Shown piece after piece: positions 33,215-45,297 of a DNA stretch of 64,000 nt; position 1 is the first letter of the stretch, and the number at the start of each line of letters is the position of its first letter. Where the stretch lies: the NCBI RefSeq assembly GCF_000346465.2, contig NC_034009.1, forward strand, positions 21,000,100 through 21,064,099, given 5' to 3'. Under the pieces are notes generated by a model. The model made no database searches. It had not been told where the DNA came from and saw nothing but the letters and a program-made list of their open reading frames with translations. Made by a program: the position numbers and the translations under genes. Source of the DNA: Prunus persica (taxonomy: Eukaryota; Streptophyta; Magnoliopsida; Rosales; Rosaceae).

Positions 33215-33377
33215 AGAACTGTGTGAGCTAAGAGAGAACAAAATTTCTGGACTTGTGAAAAAACTGCAATCAGTGGACAATAATTTTATATTTATAGGTG
33301 ATAGTTGTACAAAAATTGGGAAGGAGTGGTATTTTTAATTACAATTATAAAAATGGTGGCATTTAGGGCTATTTCCT
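33215..33377 (-). repeat. Right terminal inverted repeat of the MULE
   Basis: Reverse complement of the left end. The outermost base differs (A against G) and the next 45-50 match with few changes. TATAAATATA on the minus strand lies at 33287-33296. Confidence 0.88.
33287..33296 (-). promoter_or_regulatory. TATA box of the right (transposase) promoter
   Basis: TATAAATATA on the minus strand within the inverted repeat, the mirror of 14831-14840, facing the transposase gene. Confidence 0.6.
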
Positions 33378-33386
33378 TAGATTTTA
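33378..33386. repeat. Right 9-bp target-site duplication of the large MULE
   Basis: TAGATTTTA, identical to 14741-14749. Confidence 0.95.
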
Positions 33387-33992
33387 AACGAGATCTAAAA
33401 CTAATTTAATGCTAAAAAGGGTAATAAAGGTATTTCATCTTATTAATTAAATTAAAAAAAATATACAATTGTTGATTTTGGATTTATTTTGGGTATGTTT
33501 ATAAAGATTAAATGGTATAGGATTTTGTAATAGGACTAGGTGTAGAATTGGGTATTTAACTAAAAAAACTATATATAAAAAATTCTGGATTTTTTTTGGT
33601 AATGTTTTAGAATTTTTTTCGATTTTTTTAGATTTGTTTTCTTTACTGGCGTCAATCAGACAGCAGCTCGGGCTATCTTGCCTTGGGCCTTGCCCGGGCT
33701 TGATGGACCCCAGCTCTTTCGGCTGGATGTCTCCGCTGGAGCTGATTTTGGGAGACCAGGGGCCTTTTGCCTGGGCTGGGCTGTCCGCTGGAACTGCTCT
33801 TACACCAATCCATTTATCACGCATCCTACCTCTTCGAATCCATTCGTCCAAAAAGGCTCATAAGCTAATTGCTCGTCTGCTGTCGGCGCTCAGGTACCGT
33901 TCTGTAGCAGCGACGTCGTCTATCAGGTACTGTTCTCTCCTCTAGAACTGAGTCGTTAAATCTTTCGTTCCATATCGATACTGTATGGGGGT
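33387..33992 (+). other. Intergenic DNA and probable THAL leader
   Basis: 33390-33560 is AT-rich and resembles the 62.88-63.2 kb repeat ('ggatttattttgggtatgtttata'). 33640-33810 is a GC-rich stretch ending 'gctggaactgctctta', a word I associate with a rosid miniature repeat. From about 33820 a non-coding leader with donor-like ATCAG|GTACTG (about 33928) probably belongs to THAL. Confidence 0.4.
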
Positions 33993-34000
33993 GTTCTGAG

Positions 34001-34464
34001 TAGGGGTGGGCATAAAAACCGATAAACCGATCAAACCGACCGAACCAAACCAAACCAAACCGAAAAATAAGGTTTTTTTGACCAAACCGAAAAAGTCAAC
34101 GCTGGACCTGAACCGAACCGTTGACTTCGGTTCAGGCTTCGGGTCTAAAATTTTTTGAACCGTTGGACCTGAACCGAACCAACCATTATTTAATTATATA
34201 TGCATTTGACACATGGCGTTGTCTCATTGGCTTAAATAAGAACTTTGGGTGGGTCTGCTTGCACTATATCAGAACCTCTCTCAAATTTTAATTTATTATT
34301 TTTTCACTAACCCTCTCAGACTCACTCTGTATCTAATATCTCTCACTCGCTCACGAAACCTTACTATTTCTCTCCCGATCTGAGACTAACCCGACCTCAT
34401 CGGCCGCCATCTCTATCGCGCGCCCTCTCTGTCTCTCTGTCTCTCTCTCAACTCGTCTCTATCG

Positions 34465-34497
<33 letters not shown>

Positions 34498-36250
34498 AGT
34501 CACATCTTTAAGTCTCTTAGAGACGCGAGACTCATTCTCTTTCTCCAAACCTAACCAAACATCAATCCAATATCATTGGTTTTTGGAGCGAATCCTTGTA
34601 AATTTTGGAGGGCTCTGGTTCATTCTAAGGTAATTTGTATGTATTTAGTTTGGATTCTTAGTTGTTTTCATTTTCCCTAATTTAGTAGATTATTAGGGTT
34701 TCGAAATTTTGGTATTCTGTTGAAATTGATGCAATTTTTTCTTAATTTTGCAGTTGTTGTGCTTAGTCTCTGTGGGTTTGGATTAATAGACAAAATTGAA
34801 GGTATAAATATTTCTGTCTCAATCTCTGTGTGTGGCTTAAAAGGAATGGGAGAATTAGAATTATATATTTTTAAATCATCAGCTCCATATGGCTTTACTT
34901 TAGATGTATGGATTTTTGGTATTTTCTTTCTTTATGTGAATATGATCTGACCTTCAATTTTAATCTTCCTGTGTTCTGTTTGTTCTGCAGATTGTTGCGT
35001 TGCAGCTTTCTGGTAAGCACTCTTATACTATGACATTTTCATGTCAATGATTTCATTGTATACTCTGTTCAATTTTTCTGTACTCAGTGTTGTGAATTAT
35101 CTAATTTATTCTTTGTAACATGATCACAGTGGTCCGAATTGCCCCGAATTGTGTCTTTGCACTGAGGTATCGTATTAATATAATTGATTTCGATGTGATA
35201 AAATTTATGAATAAATTGGCAATATGGTTTTCATCAATTTGAAAGATGAAATTCAGGCTTAGCTTTGCCCTTCTGCACTCTATTACTACATTTTCCTAGA
35301 CGTAGACATACATGGAATTTAGTTTTGTTTATGTTTGGATGCTTTCTTTATTGTTTTCAGATTTAATTTCTGATTTTTTTATCTGTGTATTTTAGGTTCG
35401 ATTGTTAGCCTTGAATCTGTTTCAATTTATTTAATTGAGTTGTCTTGAATCTGTATTTTTGGCATGAATCTACTTAACTTGTTGTTGATTAAATGCATTC
35501 ATTCTTTTATTTGTTTTCTCCCTTTTTTCCTTATGTAGCATGTTTGTGTTAGTATCTTATTGATGAATGAATGCTAATATTTGGGTTAATTAGTTTTTTT
35601 TATTGAATAATTATTTATTGATTGAATGACTGGTCTATATTTGTTTTTCAAAGGTTTAGATTCTGTCATTTTGTGCAGAACTAATCATTTCCTGCTCTGA
35701 TATTCTATAGTTGTGATATTTGGAACAATGATGATGGAGAAGCCATGGGAGCTGCAAAACATGTTTTGTTTGCAGCTCCCTTAACTGATACAAGTGAATA
35801 TATTTGGTGCTTTACTTTTTTTTTTTTTTTTTGGGTCATGGGTTGTAAAATTTAATTTCGTAGTTTTATGATGATTGTGAAATTTAATTTGATAGTTTAG
35901 ATACTTTTAAAAAAAAAAAAAAAACAGGTTATAGTTGAATTTACATAATTTGGGCAAGGAAAACCTTTAATTGATGGGCTGCTTGAAAAACTGGTATTGT
36001 TAAAAAAAAAAAAAAAACAATATTGGGCTTTTGAAAAATTCAACAATATTGGGCTTTTAGAAAGAAAAAAAAAATGATTTTGGGCTCAACCCAGAACCGA
36101 CCAAAAAACCAGAACCGAACCTTGTATGTTCGGGTCGGCCCAACTTCGGGTTTCATTTTTGACCCGATCCAACCCGAGAACCGCTGTCTTGGTCGGTTTG
36201 GCCCACGGGTCAGTCAAAATTTGACCCGACCCAAACCGTGCCTAGGCCTA
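34001..36250. mobile_element. Non-autonomous hAT-like element
   Basis: Ends are TAGGGGTGGGCA (left) and the reverse complement of TAGGCCTAGGCA (right), short hAT-type inverted repeats. They are flanked by the perfect 8-bp duplication GTTCTGAG (33993-34000 and 36251-36258). Both subterminal regions are rich in ACCGA and TCGGGT words in opposite orientation. The interior has a CT-rich leader (34380-34500) with donor- and acceptor-like sites but no hAT transposase frame. Length is 2250 bp. Confidence 0.88.
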
Positions 36251-36535
36251 GTTCTGAGTTTTTTTTCTTTTCCCTTCAGTGACTCTTAGGAAATATCAAA
36301 ATACCACTTCTATTCAATTTGGATTGGATTGTTTAAAAAATATTTTCATACTTTATTTGGACGAGTTGTTTTCTAAATAGTTTTGGGTGTGAATCAAACA
36401 CCCCCATGTTCATATTTTTCAATCTATTAATTTTACTACTGTCATTGTTTTCCAAGTTAGCAGAAGGAAACCTAACACCGACAACTAATTACCTTCATGC
36501 TTTGATTGTATATCTTATTTGAAGGTTGCAAGAAA

Positions 36536-39500
36536 ATGGGCAAGAGAGGAAAGAGTCAGAAGAAAGTCGATGGAAAGCCTAATAAGAGAAAGCTCCGTGA
36601 TGAAAATGGTGTCATTGAAGATGACATGGACGACGAAATTGATGCATGTATGTTGATTAATTCTATGATTTTTTTATTGTACTTTTTTGTGGTGAAATTT
36701 ATTTTCTGGTACTGATAGTTGAGTTGGTGTTTGTTCAGTACCTATTTGATCACGGAGTTGGTTTTCTGAAAATTATTTTTGGACATTCTTATATGTTTAC
36801 TGTAGTCACCCCGTGTAATTTGGAGAGAGAAAGTGATGTGTTCAATGTTCACTTTCCCTTTAACGTAATTATATTTTAAAATCCTTTCTTGTGCATATTC
36901 TTATTTGGAAAATTAAGTGATTGATTTTGCGAATTCTTTGGTTGCAGTTCACAAACAAAGAGATATTGTTCCTCTGGACATTAATGAAGAGGCTGAGGAT
37001 TCCGATGAAGATAACGAGCAACCTGTCTTTGACTTTGAGGTTTTCTTTTTTATTATTTTCCCTTTCATCAAGTTCTAATAGTTTCTGTGGACCTATTACA
37101 AGATTGATACAACTCTGTGATGTTTTTGATAGTGTTTGTTTTCGTCTTTTCAGTGAGTTTTATAAATAGAATTGGGATATCAAAGTAATTATTGCTATCT
37201 GTATTTTCAGATTTTAATTTAGTATTGCTAATACTGTTTACAGAATATTAATGATGGCGACGATGATGACACCCGTGATACTGGCTTTGCTGCAAAAAGT
37301 AAGGAAGATGGTTTAAGATCTTTTGATTTCTCATTAAAATAAAAATGTCATTTGGTTGTATTTTTTTATGCCATAGTTCTTTGTTGACCTACTATAAGTG
37401 TAGCTCAGTGGTTCTTTGACAATTCGACTTCAAGTTGTCAAGCATAAAAGAAATCAAGTTTTCTTGAATTGTTAGAATAGAAACATGTCCTTTTATTATT
37501 TGATTCTATAGATTGTGTGAACTTTTAGAGGCACGTTACAAGTTCCTAATATTGTTGTGCGTTAGCAGTGTGTTGAAATTTTGTGAACTTTGTTATGTCA
37601 CCACTTAAACAGGGTGCGGTGCATATAATGAAATTCACATGATTTGCTCTTTGCTCTATGTTCATTGTATGAATGACTCAGTCTTCATCATTTGTACAAA
37701 ATCCCTTGGTTCAACTCCATTATACTACCTGCACACTTTTTGTGTTTTAGGTGAAAAAATCATTATATTTCTGTAATTACTTCCAACAACTCCTCTTACA
37801 AGTTATATACCTGGTTTAGAGTTTACATAACTTGTTTCTTATTTATGTATTGCCTGCAGTTGTTAGGCAGCAAAAGTTTTTAACGGCAAAGTTTGGTGGA
37901 GTTGAGGATGAAATGCATGATGATGATGAAGAGGATGAGGAAGATCAAAACCCTGTATGGGGTGGAAGGAAGCAGCAATATTATGATGCTGATAATCGTG
38001 ATTTTGAGGTGAGGGCATGCTCTTTAAGTTCTAAATGTCTGTCTGCTTACCTACTTCTATTCATGTTTTTTTATTTATTACAAATTTACTGCTGACCATT
38101 TTCCAGTGATGATTGTTCTTTCCCCATTCAAATTCAATCGAATGTGCATAACTGGATTCCTGTGTACATATATTAATAAGATTTAGGAATTTTATTTTAT
38201 TTTTTATTGATGAAGCAACAATCAAGTGGCGATGAGTCTGCGAAAGAGGAAGAGGCAGAAGTGCTGAGGCTGCAAAGAGAAAGGGCAAAATCAGCAACGC
38301 AGGAAGACTTTGGGCTTGAGGATATTTGTCAAAATGAGAGTGATGCCGAATTAACTTTTGAGGTGGGGTTTGCAGATACGGTTGTTTCTTTGGTTTTGTT
38401 GGGTCATCAGTTTTTTTTTTTTTTTTTTTTTTTTTTTTGAGTCTCTCCTTGTCATGGGAAGTGATGGTGAACTTAATTATTTACAAGTTTCTGTTCAAAG
38501 GCGGGTATTATGATGTAAATGTTCTTACAAATGGCATATCATCAAATTCTTTCATTTCTGCAGGAAATTTCACGTAAGGGAAAAATTACAAAGAAGTCTC
38601 CAATGGGAATTGAAGTTTCAGATGACATGGGTACAGCTTATGAGGAGGTGAAGAAAGACTTGAATTCTTTGTCAAAGGAGGAGAAAATGGATGTTTTATA
38701 TAGGTAAGGTTTTTCATTGACATTAAAAATATATATATGTATCATACGTGATTTCTCTCTATCCAGTTTGGTATATGGATCTATTATTTGTTTAGTCACT
38801 CATTCTCATCAAACCTGAAAAGTTTCCCAACAAATTTAACAACTCAAGAATTCCTTGGCTCTAGATGCCGAGGGAATCAAAGCTTGACTTGCTCAGTAGA
38901 TCAATGCATCTTGTGTGTTGAGGCTCCTTTGCTTCCTAATCGTTAATTTAAATCACCACATATTGACTGTCGTCTGCATCTCATGAGGAGGGATGGAGGT
39001 TTCCTTCCTCCAACATGTTTGGAATTTTTTTTTTTAATGAATTGCATTTTCTATTTGTTGAAATGCCCTAGGACCAGAAATTCATGCTTGAACAGAACGT
39101 TAAAGAAATCAAGAATGTTTCTTCCCTTCTTTTTTCTGTTTTAACTTGAGGGTGGAGTCATAATAATCTATTTTAATGTTTTTTTTAACTACTTCTACCG
39201 TATATTAAATGAGGTTTTGAAATATTAGTTGGGGCAATTTGGAAGCACATCCACTATTAATATGTGGTGCACATCCACTACTAAAACTGCATCTGAATTT
39301 TTTTTTACTATGCTTATCTTAAATTTTCTTTTATATTAAGATCTTTAAAAAAAAAATTATATTGATCTGAAGATCTCTATTTTTGTTATTTTTGTCTTCC
39401 TTATCTATTTTCTCTTGTAGGCAGTTCTCGTCAGCAATTGTTATTGTTACAATGTCAACAAAGAGAGAATAAATGTCAACAAAGAAAGAAAATAAATGTC

Positions 39501-42500
39501 AATAAAATGGGGGTGGCATGATAGTATAGGTTATAATAGGAACAATATTGTTTTAGAAATTGAGGAATAGGTTGAAGTGCCAATTGTTGTCTCCGGGTAG
39601 AAGGCATCGAGCTTTTTATATAGGTTTTGTACGATGATATGTGCTTATATTTGACACTTTCATATTATTATTATTATTTTGTTTGGTTGCTGAGAGAAGT
39701 GTGATTTCTCTGTGCAATGTGGTATTCTGCTGCTTTACAAATGCTCTTAAGCTCAATTCATTGCCTTATTGTGTTGCTAATCGCAAATCCACAAATTTTT
39801 TTTTTTTTGGGTGTGTATTTTAGTTTTACTGTAGGATACTTTGGCCTCCTTACTTAATCATTTTGCCCTACAGTTCCGCTCCAGAATTAATTGGGTTGTT
39901 GTCAGAGCTGAATGATGCACTTGAAGAACTTCAAAACAGAGTTGATCCACTTTTAAGCAAGGTATAACTCCTTTTATTCTTTTGCCTTTCATTCCATGCT
40001 TCTCGTGATAGAACTCTGAGTTACTGGAATCGCTTGTCTCTCTGTTGGCATCTTGGCATGGAGGGTTTGTTAGGAAGAGTAATGAGGAAATTTTTCAGGA
40101 TAGTCTTTTGAATCTGGTTTGGATACTTGGACAAATCAATTTTTGGTTTAAATGTATCATTCTTCTCGTTGTTATTTCCCTTTTTGGTTTGAATGATCCG
40201 ACTGTCTATTCTTCAAGTCTTTGTTCATTGATCAGTTCTGCAAAAAAGCACCCAAATTGGAAAATAGTTAACCATTTGATGAAATGATAGTCATTTTCGT
40301 GTTTCTTTCAAAGTTCCATGTTCGTCTATTTATTTCATCATCATGTGATGTCTTAATTTTGTCAATTTTATTTCAAAGAGGATCTGTGAATAAAGACGTG
40401 GATCCCGAAAGGTTTGGTTTCTTAAAATACAATGCAGAGGGTGGGGCCTCCCCATTGTATTTCAACAATCCGAATCTTTGATTTTTCAAGTCTTCATTCA
40501 TGGATCATCTTTTAAAAAAATTTAGCCAAATTGTAAAAAACATCAGATTGTGATGAAATAAATAGACGACCCATGGTGCTTTCAAAGAAATACTAATTTT
40601 AATAAAATGGTCCGGTTTGGGTATTTTTTGCATATATGATGAATCAATGAAGACTTCAAGAATACACGGTCGGATCACTTAGAAGTCCTTTGGCTTGTAC
40701 ATATGTCGTTGTGGTTTTAATATTTAATATTTGGATAGCAGAATGCTGGGTAACTTTAGGTTTCTTCTTATTGTTTGATATAATGTGATTAACCTGTATC
40801 AATGGAGCCCTTTCCCTCTTTTATCATTTTTATTTATCTTCTGTTATGCTAAATTTGGTTGATAACTTGGTGTCAAGCATTATTGATGTTTTCTTGTTAT
40901 GAAGGTTAAAAATGGGGAGGTCATGTTGGAAGGAGGGATGCGCTATTTAGAGGTAAAGCAGCTTCTTCTGCTGGCTTATTGTCAAGCCATAACGTTCTAC
41001 CTTCTTCTCAAGTCCGAAGGCCAACAAGTTCGTGATCATCCTGTACTTGCTCGCCTAATAGAGATCAAGAGTTTGTTGGATAAGGTCTTCTTTTTCTCTT
41101 CCCTCTTGAGCATGTTTTCTTTGCTAAATTTAAAAAGCATCTTGTACTTGCTGGCCTTATACAGATCTATTTATTGTTTATGGTTTTCTTTTTGAAATTA
41201 AGGTATCAATTAAAATAAAAGTGCATACATCTTATATATGCATATAATACAGCATGCTTTTGGTCCAATCTCTCAACTACTATTTTTTTATATGTTTCTT
41301 TCCAAAGATGGAATATGCATGATCCGCTAATAAGTTGTATGTAATTAATCTTGGAGGAATATATGGTGGGTAGTTTTGTCCCTTCTCTGGATTCTAAACA
41401 ACTCTTCTCTTGACCATACTCTGCACAGGATAGTTGGATTTGTCTGTTTCTGATTGGTCTTTTTCTTTTGGTCATGCTGTTTCTGTTGGTTTACCTATAG
41501 CACACTGAATATCACGGCAGAAACCACTTGTTAGTTGTTAGTACATAGTTGTTATGCATGAGTTAAAAGTGTTTCTTCATGCATAAAAGTCAAAAGCCTT
41601 CAGAGATCTATGGATACATCACTAATATGGTTCATATCTGCACCATTAAGTTCACTGCCTCTTTGAATAGATAGGTATAACTTATGACACATGAATGCCT
41701 AAACCTTTCTGGTAATTGCTCTCCTAAGCTGATGTACGAGTTAATCAATGATTGTCTAATTGCTATCTTCACGTATATTTTTTGTTCAATTTGATGGAAC
41801 TACCTTTTATTGAATTTGCAAAAAGAAAGGCCACATTTGCGATCAGGATGAATTTTACAACTGAGTTGGTGGTCGTTATAACTGGAACTGATGTGTGGCA
41901 ATATGAAAATGACAACCCTTGGGTCAAACATCAGTAGTCTCAAAATGGGCCCTGTAGATCAGTTTAATATATTACCTATGAAGTATAGGTTCTGCTTTTC
42001 CTGTTGCTCTTGATTAAGCACAAGCATAATTACAAAAGTGGTTTATGTGGAGTGTACACTGCTGTTTCGGTTCTTCAGTAAGATAGGGGCTAATGTGGGT
42101 TTCACTTAACAGATGAAGCAACTTGATGGGAATCTACCATCTGACTTTGAGGAAATTCTCAACAAATATAATGGGATGGAAGCAGTAGTGAAGTCGGGTA
42201 AAGAGACTGCTACTGTAGCATCTGGTTCTCTTGCTGAGGGTTACAGTCGCCCACCTGCCTTTGTTGAGGCAGAAGAAGCAGCTGCGGTAGTTACTGCTTT
42301 AATCTTCTTGTTTTTCAGCAATGTACAATTTATAATTATTTAATAATGGTCTCTTGTGTGATTCATATGTTAATTCACTGCAGCCACATGACATTGCTGT
42401 GTTGGAAAAGGTGGAGTCTCTGAAGGATAATCAGAACAAGGTGGGAAAGCGCAAATGTCAGGTAAATCATACATGGCAGATCTGTTAACTAGTTTCAGTT

Positions 42501-44265
42501 TCTGTTCTCTTTCCTAAGTTTTGTTTTTGCTTTTTTCTTTATGGCTTTATGAAGATTATCAATTTGTCTTATGCTGACTTTTTAGTATGTGGCAGAATGA
42601 TGAAGTTGGTGTACAGAGCATGAAAATGTTGAAAGTAAGAGCTGCCCTTGAGGAAAAGTTGAAGCAGAAGGGTGTCTTCAGTTCCATCACTCCAAAAACT
42701 GATAAACCCCGGAAACTTCTAAAGCCATTGAATGGGTATCAGCATGCTCTTATGTATATTTTTAAATATGCTTGTACCTATGCTGTGAAGACTAATTCAA
42801 CTAAAGTTTGAATTAAACAGGAAGCTGGAATCATATGATGATTTTGATGATGACGCTGTAAATGCTGAAGGCACCGTCCATCGATTGACCAATGGGCGTG
42901 CAAGTAAGCTCTCCCAACTTCTTGGTGCTAATCCAAATAAGTCCAAGGTATGAACTTTAATACTACTGTCTTCCTAATCAATTCTTGTTTTTTAACTGCT
43001 TTCTGAGTTTACGAGCCATAGTGAGATTTATGAGATTCATCGCTAATCATTGTGCTTCTCATTTTTCTTGGTAGATTCAAATAGGATAAAAGTCTTTGCA
43101 TTTCTATCCCCTAACTTTATTTACATCTGGATATTGTTTTGCTATATTAGTGTCGCAGTTTTGTGGAGAATGCAATCCAAACATTAGTTGTCTAGTTGTT
43201 TTGTGTCAACATTACATATAATCAGGATTCAGGATAACCTGGCATGGTTCCTATTTTTCCTTATCTTTTTGTTTAACCAAAGAAGAATACATAATCGTGA
43301 TGTTGGTTTATGTTGACAAATATCAAGTTATGATTATAAATAATAATAATAATAATAATAACATTTTGATGCTAAATTTTTCTTTTTATCTTTATGAGAA
43401 GGTTGTCTCAGGTGATGATGATTTACCTCAGAGAGATGATATTGGGGAGAGGCGGAGAAAGCATGAGCTCCGAGTACTGGCAGGAGCTGGAATCAAGTCT
43501 GATGGTGATGCTGGAGATGAAAATGGCGCTATTTCGGATGATGGAGATGTTGAGATGGATGATAGTGGAACTGGAGATTCAGAAGATGAATTTTACGAAC
43601 AAGTGAAAGAAAAACGAGCTGCAAAACTTGCTGCCAAAGCTCAGATTTATTCAAGGTGTTTTTTGCTTTGTAGTTAATTGCTACGGTTTTTAGTTTACAT
43701 CATCCCATTGTCATGAAATGATGTAATTTGTGTTTGCTTTTAAATAATGGTTGTTGATTTCACTTTTTTAATTTGTGTTTGCTAAAGTTTCTTTGCGACT
43801 GCAGGTCCTCTACAGTTCCATCTTTGGTCGAAACTGAATCTGTCGATGGGAAACGCCACATTACTTATCAGGTAAATATGAGCCAATTTAAACTTTGCTC
43901 GTATGATCGGTTATTTAAGATTTACCATTATTTCTTGTCTCACCATATTATTCTCTTCCTCCAAATTTACTCCAGATGGAGAAGAACAGAGGACTTACTC
44001 GTGCTCGCAAGAAGCTGATCAAGAATCCAAGAAAGAAGTACAAGGTATTTTGATCTAATAGTTAGCACATTTGATGTTGCAGGCTACTAAATGTTTTCTG
44101 TTAACTCAATTCTCTCTCTATCTCTCTGCGCAGTTGAAGCACCAGAAAGCACAAGAGCGTAGAAAAGGACAGGTAAGAGAAGTCAAGAAGCCTATTGGTC
44201 CCTACGGCGGGGAGACCTCTGGAATCAACGCAGGAATCAGCCGGAGCATCAGATTCAAGAACTAA
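36536..44265 (+). CDS. THAL: THAL / SAS10-UTP3 small-subunit processome protein
   Basis: Nucleolar protein of the SSU processome for 18S rRNA maturation. Sixteen coding exons join to 2004 nt (667 aa): 36536-36647, 36948-37039, 37244-37298, 37860-38008, 38216-38362, 38564-38703, 39874-39961, 40905-41084, 42113-42286, 42384-42461, 42596-42735, 42821-42947, 43402-43655, 43805-43871, 43976-44044, 44134-44265. All have AG/GT borders and consistent phases. The N-terminus is basic ([13 protein letters not shown]), followed by acidic tracts ([12 protein letters not shown]). The Sas10/Utp3/C1D helical domain is at about 234-318 ([34 protein letters not shown]). A second acidic patch is in exon 13. The Sas10 C-terminal domain is at about 590-667 ([20 protein letters not shown], end ISRSIRFKN). 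The acceptor TTTTCCCTTCAG (about 36279) beyond the hAT element suggests a leader intron that now contains the transposon. Looks functional. Confidence 0.95.
40195..40676. repeat. Foldback (inverted-repeat) element in THAL intron 7
   Basis: The left end GATCCGACTGTCTATTCTTC pairs with the reverse complement of the right end, GATCCGACCGTGTATTCTTG, and pairing continues through 'aagtctt...tgat'. Inner arms pair too ('cgtctatttatttcatca' about 40323 with 'gtgatgaaataaatagacg' about 40550). The centre has ATACAATG...CATTGTAT (40428-40461). A MITE-like element with near-complete hairpin potential. Confidence 0.8.
43335..43361 (+). repeat. (AAT)n microsatellite in a THAL intron
   Basis: About eight ATA/AAT trinucleotide repeats in the intron before the exon at 43402. 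Confidence 0.9.
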
Positions 44266-45050
44266 TTTGTTGTTACCCTTTATTGCTTCATTGTTGCCCC
44301 TCCCAATACGTCTTCTTGTTGGATCATTAGGAGTGTTTTACGAACTTATTGTCACAATTTTGATAGTCATATAATTCTAAAATGTAGTGGAAGAAGTTTT
44401 TATTCAAGATTTGAACTCTTTGGAAGAAGTTTGTTTTGCATGAATGTCAATAGGCAGGGGTAAAAAAGGAATGATGAACGCAAATGTCCAGCATATGTAA
44501 TTGTTTAATGGCAAGATTGATAGTATGACAACATATAACATGTCAAACTATTCAACGTGCGACGAGAAATATAATTAATCCAGATATAACATATAACATG
44601 TCATTCGTCAAACCTGGCGTTCTAGTACCTCGAATGTGTTTACAAAAGAACCAATCAGCCCTGTCCGCGTCAGGGTCTGGTTCAGTGCTGGGTGGCTATC
44701 TGGCTTCTTAAGAAAAGTAGGCAAGTCAGGAAAGTTGAGTGGAGGCAGGCCAGGAACCAACAAGGCATGTCTTCCAGCTCAAATGGAAGATATGCTGCGC
44801 ACCATGGCCGAATTGGTAAAGAATGAAGCTCCATATATGCCGTGTCTCTTGGCCACATTAAAGGCAAGGGCCCATGGCAAAAACGAATTGTAAACTACAC
44901 AATTGACAGGGAAGTTGGAGTGTTGGTATTTCTTCAGGACTTGAGATTAGGGTTCTTGAGCCATTGGTTTTGAATGATGTAAGGAAACTGTAAACCATCC
45001 ATTGCTTGGTTGCCGCACATAGCGTCAAGGAATCGAAGCACGTTAGGGAC

Positions 45051-45136
45051 ACAAATGGAGTTGACAGTGTAACTGGTAGTTGCCAATGTGGCCACAAATG
45101 GAGTTGACAGTGTAACTGGTAGTTGCCAATGTGGCC
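45051..45136. repeat. 43-bp tandem duplication
   Basis: The unit starting ACAAATGGAGTTGACAGTGT and ending TGTGGCC is present twice without change (45051-45093, 45094-45136). Confidence 0.95.
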
Positions 45137-45254
45137 GTGACGCCTTCAGAGGCCAGGCGTTTTGCAAATTACATACATGACACTATACAATCTTGTTGTG
45201 ATACTATACAACCACTTTCTTTAGAAAGAGATATCACCTATGACTATGAAGCTA

Positions 45255-45257
<3 letters not shown>

Positions 45258-45293
<36 letters not shown>
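45258..45293. repeat. (TA)n microsatellite
   Basis: About 18 TA dinucleotides. Confidence 0.95.

Positions 45294-45297
<4 letters not shown>

Larger units (their letters stand above)
32433..33280 (-). other. 5' leader and leader intron of the transposase gene
   Basis: On the minus strand a CT-rich leader (33240-33050) ends near CGAAAAG|GTAGTG (about 32938) and the acceptor is GGTCAG at about 32435. The intron holds a 92-bp tandem duplication (32735-32826, 32827-32918) and CAATAT-type repeats (32465-32580). The layout mirrors the left end of the element: TATA box, CT leader, leader intron, coding ATG. Confidence 0.6.
14750..33377. mobile_element. Large (about 18.6 kb) Mutator-like element with captured genes
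   Basis: The left end reads GGGAAATAGCACTAAATGCC and the right end, reverse-complemented, AGGAAATAGCCCTAAATGCC. Near-identity continues through CACCATTTTTATAATTGTAA and similarity is traceable for roughly 160 bp, including a TATAAATATA box at both ends. A perfect 9-bp TSD flanks it. Contents: DUF1985/Ulp1 gene (+) from the left end, MuDR transposase (-) from the right end, and captured or acquired sequence between. The Ulp1-plus-transposase combination is known from plant MULEs (the Kaonashi type). The element is much longer than the usual few kb. Two N gaps lie inside it, so its exact length is uncertain, but the TSD argues against a misassembly joining two different elements. Confidence 0.93.

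Noticed and set aside
35815..36072. Poly-T and poly-A runs suggesting a LINE or SINE insertion
   Set aside because: Several separate A- and T-runs occur inside the hAT element without target duplications or a LINE/SINE body.
44636..45170. Short frames on both strands between THAL and mL43
   Set aside because: No homology recognised; several overlap the 43-bp tandem duplication and each other.
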